Source of the DNA: RUG11462 sp036308645
GTDB lineage: Bacteria; Bacillota; Clostridia; Oscillospirales; Acutalibacteraceae
Assembly: GCA_036308645.1 (NCBI GenBank)
Contig: JAXJVH010000013.1
Span: forward strand, 1 to 64,000
Direction of reading: 5' to 3'
DNA length: 64,000 nt
Below the pieces are notes generated by a model that did not search any database, had not been told where the DNA came from, and was given only the letters and a program-made list of their open reading frames with translations. Position numbers and translations under genes: made by a program. Each line of letters opens with the position of its first letter. Positions within the stretch are counted from its first letter, which is position 1. Shown one piece after another: positions 53,463-62,830 of the stretch.

Positions 53463-55646
53463 CTAAAATCGCAGGCCGTGAGCCTGCTTTTTTTCTTCAA
53501 TTTTTCTGCGGAGTTTTCGGTCAATTGAAACTTGCTTTCCTCTGCGTTCATCCTCTAAGCGATTTTGTATGATACGGCTGATCTGACCAAGCAAGCGGAG
53601 TGAACCCAGCGCCGCTGACCAATTGCGATTGGATTTTATACTGTGCAATAACTGGTTTGCGTATTGATTGCCGTGTTCAGCTGAAGCAGTAAGGTATACA
53701 ATCGCTCTGTCATAGTCACGCGGGGCATCTTTGCCGTAAAGATAAAATTTACCAAGCATATACTCTGCATAGTGGTTTCCGTTCTCTGCGGCAATTTCAA
53801 AATTGTATATTGCTTTCGATATATTCTTTACATCATCTTCAATGAGTCTGACTTTTCCCGCAAGATAAGTGGCATAAGGATTCTTCTGTTCTGCCGCTTT
53901 TTCAAGATATTCTATTGCTTTATTCAAATCTTGCTGTATTACTTCGCCTTTGTATAACAGCTTGCCGAGAAGATACTGTGCAGGAGCAAAATCTTTATCT
54001 GCTGATTCGGTAATCAGTTCTATCGCTTCAGGAATATTTTGTAAAAGCAATTTGCCGTCAAGCAGACTTTTGCTGAGCGTGTATTTTGCATATTTGTTCC
54101 CCTGTGCGGATGAGCGTCTAAGCAAATCTTCCGCACGAATTAAATCCTGCTCCACATCTTCACCTTTAAGATAAGTTTTACCGAGCAAATATTTTGCAAA
54201 CTCATTACTCTCGCTGACCGATTCTTCAAGCCACCGCAGAGCATAATCAACATTCTTCGGCACATCTTTGCCTTGCAAAAACATCTTGCCAAGGCGGTAT
54301 TTGGCGACACCGCATCCGAGTTTTGCCGATTCAATCAGAAACTCAACCGCCGTATTCGGATTATAGTTTTCATTATCACGGTCAAGCAAATCTTTCGCAT
54401 TTTTGTAATACTGCCACATTAATGATGTTGTTTCTTCATCGGTGAGCGGAGTTTCTGTTTCTTCATCACTCGGTTCGAGATCAGATTCAGAAGCTTCACT
54501 TGCATACTCATCTTCATCTATAACTGTGCGATCGGTAACAATATTCATTGCTTCCTGTATAACAGCATTTTTAATAGACTTGAATTCCCTGTTTTGCGAC
54601 AGCGGGACACGCTTAGGCAAATCATCTGTATAGGTGCGGATGACATTTTCACGCTGTTCATACCATAAATCATATAACGCAGATATACATTCATCATCGG
54701 CAATTTCATCCACTATAGAATCAATAATTATTTTGACGTCCGCTTTCAGATAACCGTATACTTTCTTGCCGCTTGTCTTGGATAATCTGTCAGCAAGATT
54801 TAAAAGCATTTCTTCAAGCTTTGGATTGTCATAAACATCGTTGTTGATTTCTGAAACGATTTCCACAATTAACTCTTTGCTGTTTGCTTTCAACTCGTCA
54901 CGGTGTTCGGTCTGCTTTTCATAAATACAGAATAAATCCTGAGCAAAAACATCTTTCGCAAATGATGATCGCAGATTCATTACACCTTGCTTTGATAAAT
55001 ACGCCTGCTTTTCTTCTGTGGAATAGACCATCAAATGCACATGTGGATGATGGCTTTCGTTATGAAAAGCGGCATACCATTTCAGATTCTGCATTGGGAT
55101 ATGAAAGTTTTCAGATATTAAATTCGTCTGTGAGCGAAGCATATCTCTCCACCGTTCACCTGTATTAAACCCTAAACGCTCAGCATCTTCACGGCGAAGA
55201 GATATGATAACAGTCCATACATTACCGCCGTACTGATTTAAGTCTTTTGACACTTCGTTCAATTTTACCTGTATGCCGTTATCGGTAAACAAGCCGTGTG
55301 TGCCGAATCTCTGTACTCTTGGACGGGTAGCAATATAGTCTGCGTAGGTTTTTGTCTGCATAACTTCGTAGGCATTGTCTTCCATTGCACGAGTAATAAA
55401 TTCTGAAGCATTGCCTATGGTCTGATTTTTAAGATAATCTTCATACTCAAACATATCTTTTGAATCGGGAAAATCACGGAGTATTTTAGTAATAAGCTGT
55501 TGCTGTTTTATTGAAACAGGAGCCAGCTTAAACGATTCATCTATTTTATCCACGCCCTCACGGGTGGCAATATATTTTGCATAACCGCCAACAGACTGCC
55601 GTGCATTTGGTTTTAAATACTTGAATTTTGTAATCAGTTTTGCCAT
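53463..55646 (-). CDS. MobP-type relaxase with C-terminal Sel1 repeats
   Basis: 727 residues. N-terminal relaxase domain (1-230): QSVGGYAKYIATREG, LRREDAERLGF, and the metal-binding HHPHVHLMVYS (199-204). Middle coiled region, then about seven Sel1/TPR-like repeats of 36 residues (about 430-690: AKYRLGKMFLQGKDVPKN, AQYLLGKLLYKGEVIQQD), ending in a basic tail. Nicks oriT and pilots the strand. Resembles MobP3-class enzymes. Fused repeat array is unusual in length. Confidence 0.9.
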   Translation of the reverse strand: MAKLITKFKYLKPNARQSVGGYAKYIATREGVDKIDESFKLAPVSIKQQQLITKILRDFPDSKDMFEYEDYLKNQTIGNASEFITRAMEDNAYEVMQTKTYADYIATRPRVQRFGTHGLFTDNGIQVKLNEVSKDLNQYGGNVWTVIISLRREDAERLGFNTGERWRDMLRSQTNLISENFHIPMQNLKWYAAFHNESHHPHVHLMVYSTEEKQAYLSKQGVMNLRSSFAKDVFAQDLFCIYEKQTEHRDELKANSKELIVEIVSEINNDVYDNPKLEEMLLNLADRLSKTSGKKVYGYLKADVKIIIDSIVDEIADDECISALYDLWYEQRENVIRTYTDDLPKRVPLSQNREFKSIKNAVIQEAMNIVTDRTVIDEDEYASEASESDLEPSDEETETPLTDEETTSLMWQYYKNAKDLLDRDNENYNPNTAVEFLIESAKLGCGVAKYRLGKMFLQGKDVPKNVDYALRWLEESVSESNEFAKYLLGKTYLKGEDVEQDLIRAEDLLRRSSAQGNKYAKYTLSKSLLDGKLLLQNIPEAIELITESADKDFAPAQYLLGKLLYKGEVIQQDLNKAIEYLEKAAEQKNPYATYLAGKVRLIEDDVKNISKAIYNFEIAAENGNHYAEYMLGKFYLYGKDAPRDYDRAIVYLTASAEHGNQYANQLLHSIKSNRNWSAALGSLRLLGQISRIIQNRLEDERRGKQVSIDRKLRRKIEEKKQAHGLRF
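53476..53500 (+). terminator. Hairpin and T run after the tRNA-like segment
   Basis: GCAGGCCGTGAGCCTGCTTTTTTTT on the + strand forms a 6-bp GC-rich stem with a T run. It lies inside the relaxase C-terminal codons on the other strand, so it may be chance. Confidence 0.45.
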
Positions 55647-55649
55647 AGA

Positions 55650-56057
55650 TTATTCTTTCTGCCAATCATAAGCATCTTCAAAAGAAAATGAACCATTGAG
55701 TCGCTTGACCTCTTTCACACATTCACCTCTGAGCCGTTCCAGCGATAACGGATCAATATCATTCGTTGCCGCAACAAGATTTTGCATAATCGCAATCTCA
55801 ACCGCAAGTTTGAATAATATTTTACTGTGTCGGTTATCACTCTCGGCAACAATACTTTTCATATTTGACAGAAAAGCGTTCGGCAGATATGAGGTGTCAT
55901 CATCTGCTGTGACATGACCGACATAGTATTGAATAGCTCGTTCAATAAATTCCGATTGGCTTTTGCATTTATTTTTTCGGTAGTTGTTCTTTACAAGCTC
56001 CAATGAACTTGGATATGCCCATAAAAGAAACTTTTTCTTGTCTTTCGGTGCGGACAT
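55650..56057 (-). CDS. MobC-like relaxosome accessory protein
   Basis: 135 residues from ATG 56057 (GGAGGTG 5 bases upstream). N-terminal ribbon-helix-helix-like KFLLWAYPSSLELVKNNYRK, KSQSEFIERAIQYYVG; C-terminal helical region. Lies 3 bp before the relaxase start. Probably binds oriT and helps the relaxase. Confidence 0.75.
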   Translation of the reverse strand: MSAPKDKKKFLLWAYPSSLELVKNNYRKNKCKSQSEFIERAIQYYVGHVTADDDTSYLPNAFLSNMKSIVAESDNRHSKILFKLAVEIAIMQNLVAATNDIDPLSLERLRGECVKEVKRLNGSFSFEDAYDWQKE

Positions 56058-56075
56058 AACATCACCTCCGTTCAA

Positions 56076-56434
56076 AAATTACAACCGCTGTTAATACTGC
56101 CGTAAATACGGCGATTTTCCGTATTGCAATCTACCTGTTTTAAATTTAATGCATACAGCAATCCATCTTGAAAAAGCAAGTGGAAAAACTCCGAAAACTG
56201 CCTAACGGACGGCAATGCCGTCCGATGTGAACCGAGAGGCGGTGCTTCAGCAACCCGCCTCTCTTTCACCTGCTTGAATATCGACCCTGTAACATCTCAG
56301 AAACATTCTGCTGTTGCATCTGTTTTCATCTTGCCTAAAACCGCCCGAATTTTGCCGACTTACTCTCAATTGATTACTTTCCCGACCTTTCTGCCAAAAT
56401 CGCCGCACGGGGCGACACGGTGGCTCACAGGCGG
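56076..56434. other. Hairpin-rich intergenic region, candidate oriT
   Basis: 359 bases without a gene, next to the MobC/relaxase pair. Perfect hairpins: CGGACGGC-aa... at 56206-56224 (CGGACGGCAATGCCGTCCG) and GAGAGGCGG (56234-56242) with CCGCCTCTC (56255-56263), with inner TGCT/AGCA pairing. A further GCCGTAAATACGGC lies at about 56101-56114. Position and dyads fit an oriT; no nick site can be named. Confidence 0.5.
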
Positions 56435-57097
56435 TTACATCTGCATAATGAAATCATCGGTTTCATCTTCGGATTCGAAATCTATCTCCTTACCTGCAAG
56501 AGCATTGTTAAATATCTCTCGATCGGTTTCAAGTATTAAATACGATTTGAGTTTTACCTTATGCACAGCATCTGCTACATCTTCAAGATGGTATGCTCTC
56601 CAAGCATTGTCGCTGCTGTCGCATACACTGACAGTTTCATCTTCCAAATCGAATTCAATCAATGCAGATATGCGGTTATCATTCGGCATTGTATTGCAAA
56701 GTACCGAAAAGACAGACACATTGATTTGCTGATTATCGGGGAAATATTCATGAGCCACTGTATCGACAGTTTTGCTCTTGTAACCGTATTCAAGCATTTC
56801 GCAATATCTGCAAGCAGCGTCGTAAAAAGAATTATTAAATTCATCCGTAAAGTGATAATCGTCAAAATCATCATGCAGATGATAAACCGCAAAGCAGTTT
56901 TCCGTTTGACGCAGCTCGGCATTTTCTCTTGCAATTAAAGACTCAATTTCTGCTTTTAACTTTTCGGGAACATATTTTTCATATAGCGTATCAAGTGCCG
57001 AAGATAATTCGGCATCTAAAGTTTTATCCTGTTCTGATAGAATTTTCTTCAGTAATGCAAGGCGGTGATTGTTGTATTCAAGTTTAATATCAGCCAT
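56435..57097 (-). CDS. DUF6103-like N-terminus fused to an acidic C-terminal domain
   Basis: 220 residues. The first 60 residues (LALLKKILSEQDKTLDAELS, LDTLYEKYVPEKLKAEI) resemble the small neighbour protein at 57090 (LNAMKLYLEQKGTRLDNELT, LDTLFNKTVPSGVRDFI), suggesting duplication followed by fusion. The rest is an acidic alpha/beta region (about 70-220) with no recognised family. Overlaps the neighbour by 8 bp. Role in transfer unknown. Confidence 0.65.
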   Translation of the reverse strand: MADIKLEYNNHRLALLKKILSEQDKTLDAELSSALDTLYEKYVPEKLKAEIESLIARENAELRQTENCFAVYHLHDDFDDYHFTDEFNNSFYDAACRYCEMLEYGYKSKTVDTVAHEYFPDNQQINVSVFSVLCNTMPNDNRISALIEFDLEDETVSVCDSSDNAWRAYHLEDVADAVHKVKLKSYLILETDREIFNNALAGKEIDFESEDETDDFIMQM

Positions 57098-57308
57098 TGA
57101 TTTTTATCTCCTTTTTAGAAGTCTGCGCATAGCTTTCGGATTTCATTGATATGAAATCACGGACACCTGACGGCACGGTTTTGTTAAATAAAGTATCAAG
57201 CGATTTTGTAAGCTCATTATCAAGTCTTGTGCCTTTCTGCTCGAGATACAGTTTCATTGCATTCAGTTTTTCCTCGTCGTAGGAAATATTGATCGTTGCT
57301 TTCTTCAA
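57090..57308 (-). CDS. Small DUF6103-like protein
   Basis: 72 residues from a TTG start at 57308 (AGGTG 6 bases upstream; a GTG at 57317 lies inside that site). Begins MKKATINISYDEEKLNAMKL and has LDNELTKSLDTLFNKTVP; a conserved small protein of Clostridial conjugative elements, function unknown. Confidence 0.75.
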   Translation of the reverse strand: MKKATINISYDEEKLNAMKLYLEQKGTRLDNELTKSLDTLFNKTVPSGVRDFISMKSESYAQTSKKEIKING

Positions 57309-57332
57309 ATCTAACACCTCACATAGAATATT

Positions 57333-58358
57333 TTATTTTTTATCAGTATATTGTATATACGGCACTTTAAGCCAGTGCGTCCAGCCGCTTTGACCGATTG
57401 GTGTACGTATTACACCTGCTTTTGTATTGGCGGCATGGATAACTTCGCCGTTTCCGATATAAATACCGATATGACCTTCATGCCATACGGCAATACCGGG
57501 AATTTCGGGAATGGTATCAATCGTTCCTTTTTCTGTTGCGGCAGAGAACATTCCGTCAGCGGTTACATCCTGCATACCATTTGAGCCAACAGTGATTTTT
57601 CCGCTTTCGCTATCATACCAGCCATAGCCTTTGATTAAACCAACGCAGTCTGCCGTTCGCTTACCGAGCCAGTTATGACGGATAAAATCATCGTAATCGG
57701 TAACATGAGCGCCGAATGCGGATTCAAGTCGTTCCAGCTCGGTTTTGTCAAGCAGATTTCCGTGTGAACCCCAAACATATCCCCAACCATTTTCCTGTGC
57801 GTGCTTTGCCCATTTTACAAGATCAAGATTGTTTTTCGTTTTCAGATCGGTATAGTCGGAAGTATCAATATACAAAGAGCGAATATTGCCCATAACTTTT
57901 CCGAAGTCTTCGGCGGTGAGCTGTGTACCGAATGCAGAATTAACGGCAGCAATTAACTGCTCATCCGTCTGATTTTCCTGAAAGCAACTGACCAACTTAT
58001 CTGCGAAATCGGAATCGTGAGAAAAATCGGAAAGCGCAAGTACATAAAGCACCTGTGCTTCTTTTACCCTACCGTCAAACCCTGCGGCTTTCATTTTTTC
58101 ATTAATATTGTTCATTGTATCTTCAACGAATTGCAGTCTTGATTTTTCTTCAGCAGATAAATTCTGTACAACCATTGTTTGCAATCGGTCAGTATCAATT
58201 TCGATATTGCCGTTGAAAATACTTACCACAGCCACAATCGGCATAACTATGATAATGATAATCCCAAGCACGATTCCACTGACGGTTTTTAACGCTTTCT
58301 TATCCGTAAAAATATATACGGCAAGCTTCTTTAGTGCCGCTCCTACAGCCGCAGACAT
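57333..58358 (-). CDS. Membrane-anchored NlpC/P60 peptidoglycan hydrolase
   Basis: 341 residues. Membrane helix at about 24-48 (VSGIVLGIIIIIVMPIVAVV), a central helical region (60-165), and an NlpC/P60 C-terminal domain (about 180-340): Cys238 in ADCVGLIKGYGW, His296 in HIGIYIGNGEVI and the third polar residue near His308. Opens the cell wall for the transfer channel, the VirB1-type role. Confidence 0.88.
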   Translation of the reverse strand: MSAAVGAALKKLAVYIFTDKKALKTVSGIVLGIIIIIVMPIVAVVSIFNGNIEIDTDRLQTMVVQNLSAEEKSRLQFVEDTMNNINEKMKAAGFDGRVKEAQVLYVLALSDFSHDSDFADKLVSCFQENQTDEQLIAAVNSAFGTQLTAEDFGKVMGNIRSLYIDTSDYTDLKTKNNLDLVKWAKHAQENGWGYVWGSHGNLLDKTELERLESAFGAHVTDYDDFIRHNWLGKRTADCVGLIKGYGWYDSESGKITVGSNGMQDVTADGMFSAATEKGTIDTIPEIPGIAVWHEGHIGIYIGNGEVIHAANTKAGVIRTPIGQSGWTHWLKVPYIQYTDKK

Positions 58359-58452
58359 AATAAATCACCTCTTTTGAAAATTGATAAACGCGGGCAAAAA
58401 TTTATTGTTATATATTTTTTCATGCGCGAATTGCCTGCGGTGGCTCACCGCA

Positions 58453-60285
58453 TTAACGGCCACCTGCTTTACCGAACAATGCAGATTTGTAATCGGGGGC
58501 AATCACTTGGAGCAAGTAACGCTCATTTCCGCAGCGATACAGACAAGTACCTCTTTCGGGATATTTAATCAGTTCAAATTCTGACGGCTCAACTTGAAGA
58601 GCGTCCATATATTCCTTTGGATTGATTTGTCCTGCATTGAACAAAAACTGATGCGTCGGAATTGAAAACAGCGGCTTTGTAAATTCACGGATAGACGGTA
58701 TTAAAAAATCCTCGATATTCTGACTTGCCAGAATAATCGAGGAATCCTTTTTACGCACACGCTTCATAGCATTGCGGATATATTCGATTGCCGTCATATT
58801 TGTGAGAAAGAGGTACAGCTCATCTATGCTTGCCGCTGTGTTTCCTTTTCCGAGAAGCTGATTGCTCATAAAGGACAGGATATTAAACAGCATAGCATCT
58901 TTTAATCGCTTATTGGTATCCAATAATCCTTTTACGCCGAATACAAGGAATGCATCATCCGTGATATTGGTGTGTCCGTTAAAATATTTGCTTTCCGCTC
59001 CCACGCACATGGAGTGAATGCCGAGACACACTTCTTGGAGCGTTTCTTCCGTGTAAAGATATTTTCGCTTGCTGTCATAGGTCATAAATTCTTCCTCGCA
59101 CAGGTTATAGAAATCTTCCATAATAGGATAATCAGTCGGGTTCATTTTGTTGTAATCCGTGCTGTCGGTAATGCCGAATCGAGCGTACAGTTTGGAGAGC
59201 AAGATTTCAATTGTGTCAATCTGCGTATCGGAAAAATCCTTGTAGCTGCGAAAGAAATCTTTTAGGAATGCAATATGTTGTGATAATCGTGTTACTTTCT
59301 TAAATGCATCGGGAGTATTCATATCAATATCTTCAACACTATCACTCCAAGCCTTTGGTTCTAAAGGATTGATGGTGTATTCACCCGAAAGAAAGTCTAT
59401 ATAACAACCGCCGAGTGCTGAACAAATTTCCTCGTATTCCGACTCAGGATCAAGACAGATTATGCTTTTCCCCGATTCACGGATATTGGTGAGTATCAGC
59501 TTTAACAGATAACTTTTACCCTGACCGCTGTTTCCGAGAATCAAAATATTGCTTGTAGTCTTATCCTCGGCTCTGCGGTCAAAATCCACAAGCACATTGC
59601 TGCCGAATTTATCTCTGCCGATATACACACCCTGCGGATCGGTCTTGCCCGAAAAGTTAAAAGGATACAAGTTTGCTACTGAACTTGCAGGCAATACACG
59701 CTCATACTGTGCGCCGAACTGATTTGCGCCCACAGGCAGAACAGAAAGGAATCCCTCTTTTTGACGAAGCGTTAATCTGTCTACCGAAATCTTGGAACGG
59801 GTAAGCTCCATTGCAATTTCGCTCTGTAGTTCCTTTAGTGCGTCCATATTTTTTGCTTTTAATTCAATGAAAACAGAACAGTGCAACAGAGGTTCTTTGT
59901 TTTTACGCAGATTGGCGAGCAGTTCTACAACATCCTGTAAGTTGCCCTCGGCTTCAATGGTTTCGTTTACATCATTGCCGCCTGATTTCAGCTTGTTTCT
60001 GCGAGTTGCGTTCTGAATGATTTTGCGCTGTTCCATACTTTCGACAAGCCTGTGGTAAATACGAAGCGTAACACCGCTTCTGTCGCCGAGCTGAGAAAGA
60101 ATTGCCTGTTCCTCAGTGGTAGGCGGATATTCTCTGATTACCCATACACATCTATAACTGTCGCCGACGATATAATGGTCGGAAAAGAATTTGACCGTAC
60201 CGGGCAGTATCATATCAAAAAAATCTTTAGTACGGATTTCTTCGACCTGTTCGGGTGTCAATACCTTTGGTTTTCGTTTTAACAT
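58453..60285 (-). CDS. VirB4-type conjugative ATPase
   Basis: 610 residues from ATG 60285 (AAAGGAGG upstream; extended frame reaches 60345). N-terminal transfer domain, Walker A GNSGQGKS (251-258), Walker B region SIDELYLFL and the ILASQNIEDF arginine/Gln motif. Powers the type IV secretion channel. Overlaps the sortase gene by 7 bp. Confidence 0.95.
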   Translation of the reverse strand: MLKRKPKVLTPEQVEEIRTKDFFDMILPGTVKFFSDHYIVGDSYRCVWVIREYPPTTEEQAILSQLGDRSGVTLRIYHRLVESMEQRKIIQNATRRNKLKSGGNDVNETIEAEGNLQDVVELLANLRKNKEPLLHCSVFIELKAKNMDALKELQSEIAMELTRSKISVDRLTLRQKEGFLSVLPVGANQFGAQYERVLPASSVANLYPFNFSGKTDPQGVYIGRDKFGSNVLVDFDRRAEDKTTSNILILGNSGQGKSYLLKLILTNIRESGKSIICLDPESEYEEICSALGGCYIDFLSGEYTINPLEPKAWSDSVEDIDMNTPDAFKKVTRLSQHIAFLKDFFRSYKDFSDTQIDTIEILLSKLYARFGITDSTDYNKMNPTDYPIMEDFYNLCEEEFMTYDSKRKYLYTEETLQEVCLGIHSMCVGAESKYFNGHTNITDDAFLVFGVKGLLDTNKRLKDAMLFNILSFMSNQLLGKGNTAASIDELYLFLTNMTAIEYIRNAMKRVRKKDSSIILASQNIEDFLIPSIREFTKPLFSIPTHQFLFNAGQINPKEYMDALQVEPSEFELIKYPERGTCLYRCGNERYLLQVIAPDYKSALFGKAGGR

Positions 60286-60968
60286 GACTGTATTTCCTCC
60301 TTTGCCGTAACTAAAATACGGCCGCTTTTTCGATTTCCGTAACAAGTGGAAAGGGTTAAAAAGCGACCGTCTGATGAATATATTTCATTGTATTTTTCAT
60401 CCGTCGTATCCGTAATTTTCACATCGATAACATTGAATTTGTATATACCGTTTGCTGTTTCAAATTCAATAATCGGATGTGCTTTTCTGAAATCAGTATT
60501 CACATAATTTTTCAGCTCTGAAAACATTGTTCCGTTTCGCATATTGTGTCCATAGATAATTAAATTTGTATCTGTCAGATTACATCTTGAATCTAAAAAT
60601 GGTACGCCGCTTTGACTGTAATTGCCGTAAAAATCTCTCCGAAGATATTTCTGTGGATTAGAAGGCGTATGCATTAAAGGATAATTGACTGCTGTACCGG
60701 GGATGTATATCCAGCCGATACAATCGCTGTTTTGATTGAATAATGCCTTAAGATTTCGTTTCTTTTCTGTCTGTGATTCGGCAGATGGCTGATCCTCAGA
60801 TTCGCTGTCATAATTTTCATCCACGGTAACAAGGCTTACTATTTCATCAAAATTCTGTTTTTCACAGTTTCGGGCAGATAATTCGCTGTAAATATTAAAC
60901 CCACATAAAACAATAACCGCCGACAGCAGAAAAATAAGAATTATTAGACTAATCTTCGATTTCTTCAT
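60279..60968 (-). CDS. Class B sortase
   Basis: 229 residues from ATG 60968 (AGGTGG upstream). Membrane anchor 7-25, then the sortase barrel with catalytic His141 (IIYGHNM), Cys209 (TLSTCYG) and Arg217. Helix-rich N-terminus fits class B. The probable substrate is the surface protein at 63498-64000, whose sorting signal reads VPQTG. Confidence 0.9.
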   Translation of the reverse strand: MKKSKISLIILIFLLSAVIVLCGFNIYSELSARNCEKQNFDEIVSLVTVDENYDSESEDQPSAESQTEKKRNLKALFNQNSDCIGWIYIPGTAVNYPLMHTPSNPQKYLRRDFYGNYSQSGVPFLDSRCNLTDTNLIIYGHNMRNGTMFSELKNYVNTDFRKAHPIIEFETANGIYKFNVIDVKITDTTDEKYNEIYSSDGRFLTLSTCYGNRKSGRILVTAKEEIQSC

Positions 60969-61557
60969 CTGTATCCACCTCAAAGAACTGCTCGCCGTCT
61001 GTATCAGGCATTTGTTCACCGTTCATGCTCGCTTCAAAGTACAGAGCAAGAAATCGCTTGATTTCATTCTTTTTCATACGGTGCGTTTCAAATCCCTGTT
61101 CAGATATGACTTTCTCAATGCGGTTTGCCATGTCAAAGGTTTGTTTATCCTTTGCATTTTTCAGTCTTGCGATAAACAAAAACTGCCTTGCCGTAGCCAT
61201 TTCCATTTGGATATGATCAAGAAAGTCTATATCCTTTTTAATAATCTTTCTTACTTTCGGGTTGTGTTCTTCCGATAATCTCTCCTGTAAATATGATTTA
61301 TTATCATCAAAACACTCAGAAGAATCGGTACAGGTGATTTCAATATCGGGAACGGCGGACAGCACCATCATCAGATGTCGGATTTTGATTTCGATATTCA
61401 CATGGGACAGTACCGAGATATTGGTCGGTGAAACAAGGTAAAATAAAAGCTCGCCCTTATTCGTGGCGAGTCCATACTTTGTAAATGTTTTAACGCCGAT
61501 TAAATCCTGCACTGAGCGTCCTTTTTTCTTTTTCTGTTGTTTTTCTTTTGTTGCCAA
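60949..61557 (-). CDS. Conjugative transfer protein of unknown function
   Basis: 202 residues, no membrane segment. Basic N-terminus (KEKQQKKKKGRSVQ), then an alpha/beta region (KTFTKYGLATNKGELLFYLV, NIEIKIRHLMMVLSAVPDIE). Similar proteins sit between PrgI and VirB4 in Tn1549-like modules; they may be a separated VirB4 N-terminal or channel component. Start ATG with GGAGGTGAC upstream. Confidence 0.65.
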   Translation of the reverse strand: MATKEKQQKKKKGRSVQDLIGVKTFTKYGLATNKGELLFYLVSPTNISVLSHVNIEIKIRHLMMVLSAVPDIEITCTDSSECFDDNKSYLQERLSEEHNPKVRKIIKKDIDFLDHIQMEMATARQFLFIARLKNAKDKQTFDMANRIEKVISEQGFETHRMKKNEIKRFLALYFEASMNGEQMPDTDGEQFFEVDTDEEIED

Positions 61558-61563
61558 GAAAAG

Positions 61564-61824
61564 TCACCTCCATTCGTAATATTGCTGTGTGGATATAAAG
61601 TACCGTACAGCATATTTAATAAAATCAAGCACCGTTGTGTCATCCATACAGATAGTTAAAAAGCCGTAACACAAGGTCACGGCAGCAGGGATTACAATTC
61701 TTGTCTGTACTAAAATCACTATGGATAACAATGCGGCAATTCCTAAAATACAAAAATCTTTTAAACTCCAAAGCCACAGATTTGCAGTAGCTTTTAAGTT
61801 TTGGGGATATAAATATTGTGTCAT
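61564..61824 (-). CDS. PrgI-family (VirB3-like) membrane protein
   Basis: 86 residues. Two membrane segments (about 25-40 and 44-60: FCILGIAALLSIVILV, IPAAVTLCYGFLTI) and a YPQNLKA start typical of PrgI/VirB3-like channel proteins. GGAGGTA precedes the ATG. Confidence 0.82.
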   Translation of the reverse strand: MTQYLYPQNLKATANLWLWSLKDFCILGIAALLSIVILVQTRIVIPAAVTLCYGFLTICMDDTTVLDFIKYAVRYFISTQQYYEWR

Positions 61825-61839
61825 TCTGATATACCTCCG

Positions 61840-62784
61840 TTACTTACCTGTTGCTCTTGCAACCGAACGAGTTAAATTAACCGCTGTTGTCGTTGCATGA
61901 ACAACGCTCATCATATTAACCTTTACACTTGAATCAAGACCAAACTGTTGTGCAATTCTCGGTACTTCATTTGCTGCAAGCATAATTCCTAACCCTAAAA
62001 GCATATTGCCGGGAAAGGTAAGCAGACCGAGAAACAACAGCGTTGTCTGCATAAATGCAGTTAAGCAGATTGCCGCAACCTGTTTCATCCACTGATTGAA
62101 TCCGTCTGCATATCCTCTCGGAACAGAAAACATATACAGACTGCCTACAGCCATTTGGATCAACAATATGCCTCCTCGCTTTATATTCGCAAAAAATATC
62201 TTAATTACGCAATAGGCAAACGCAATCATCGCAAGAAGATTAAACAGATTAAAATTTATCTGTGCGGAAACCGCAAAACTGCCTTGCAATACACTTGTGC
62301 TTTGCCCTGAAAGATCCAGTGATTGTGTTCCCGCAAAAATTCGTGATAAATCATGCGAAAAGGTATTTTGCAGACTGATACAGAATTTATACAGTTCCAC
62401 AGGCACTATACCGATTAAGTTACAGGCAAAGAAGCCTTTTAATATATTGATTGCGGTTGTTTTAATATTTGCTCTGCCGCATTGGTATTCTATCGCCACA
62501 TCGAATATAGCAACTACCACGCCCGCAACAAAAAGCGACCAGCCGAACAGAATAAACAACTTTATTGTTGCCTTTACCCAGTCAAGGTCAAAGATATCTG
62601 CGCCCATATTGCCCATCATGGTAAAGAAATCTGCAACCGCACCGTAAATGGTTTCATAAAACCATTGCAGCATCGTATTCCATATTACATTGGATATCTG
62701 CTGTCCGAGCGTATCAAATACACTTCCGATAGCGTCGCCGATACCTGAAAATATGTCGCCTAACCAATCGAACAAGTGGTTCAC
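61840..62784 (-). CDS. VirB6/TrbL-like conjugative membrane protein
   Basis: 314 residues with six to seven membrane segments (TIKLFILFGWSLFVAGVVVA, FNLLAMIAFAYCVIKIFF, TLLFLGLLTFPGNMLLGLGI). N-terminal helical region, SRIFAGTQ loop. A polytopic channel component of the type IV secretion system. GGAGGTGAA upstream. Confidence 0.82.
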   Translation of the reverse strand: MNHLFDWLGDIFSGIGDAIGSVFDTLGQQISNVIWNTMLQWFYETIYGAVADFFTMMGNMGADIFDLDWVKATIKLFILFGWSLFVAGVVVAIFDVAIEYQCGRANIKTTAINILKGFFACNLIGIVPVELYKFCISLQNTFSHDLSRIFAGTQSLDLSGQSTSVLQGSFAVSAQINFNLFNLLAMIAFAYCVIKIFFANIKRGGILLIQMAVGSLYMFSVPRGYADGFNQWMKQVAAICLTAFMQTTLLFLGLLTFPGNMLLGLGIMLAANEVPRIAQQFGLDSSVKVNMMSVVHATTTAVNLTRSVARATGK

Positions 62785-62830
62785 CTCCGTTCAGCCGTCC
62801 GGATTTTAAAGGACGGCTGTATTTTATTGG

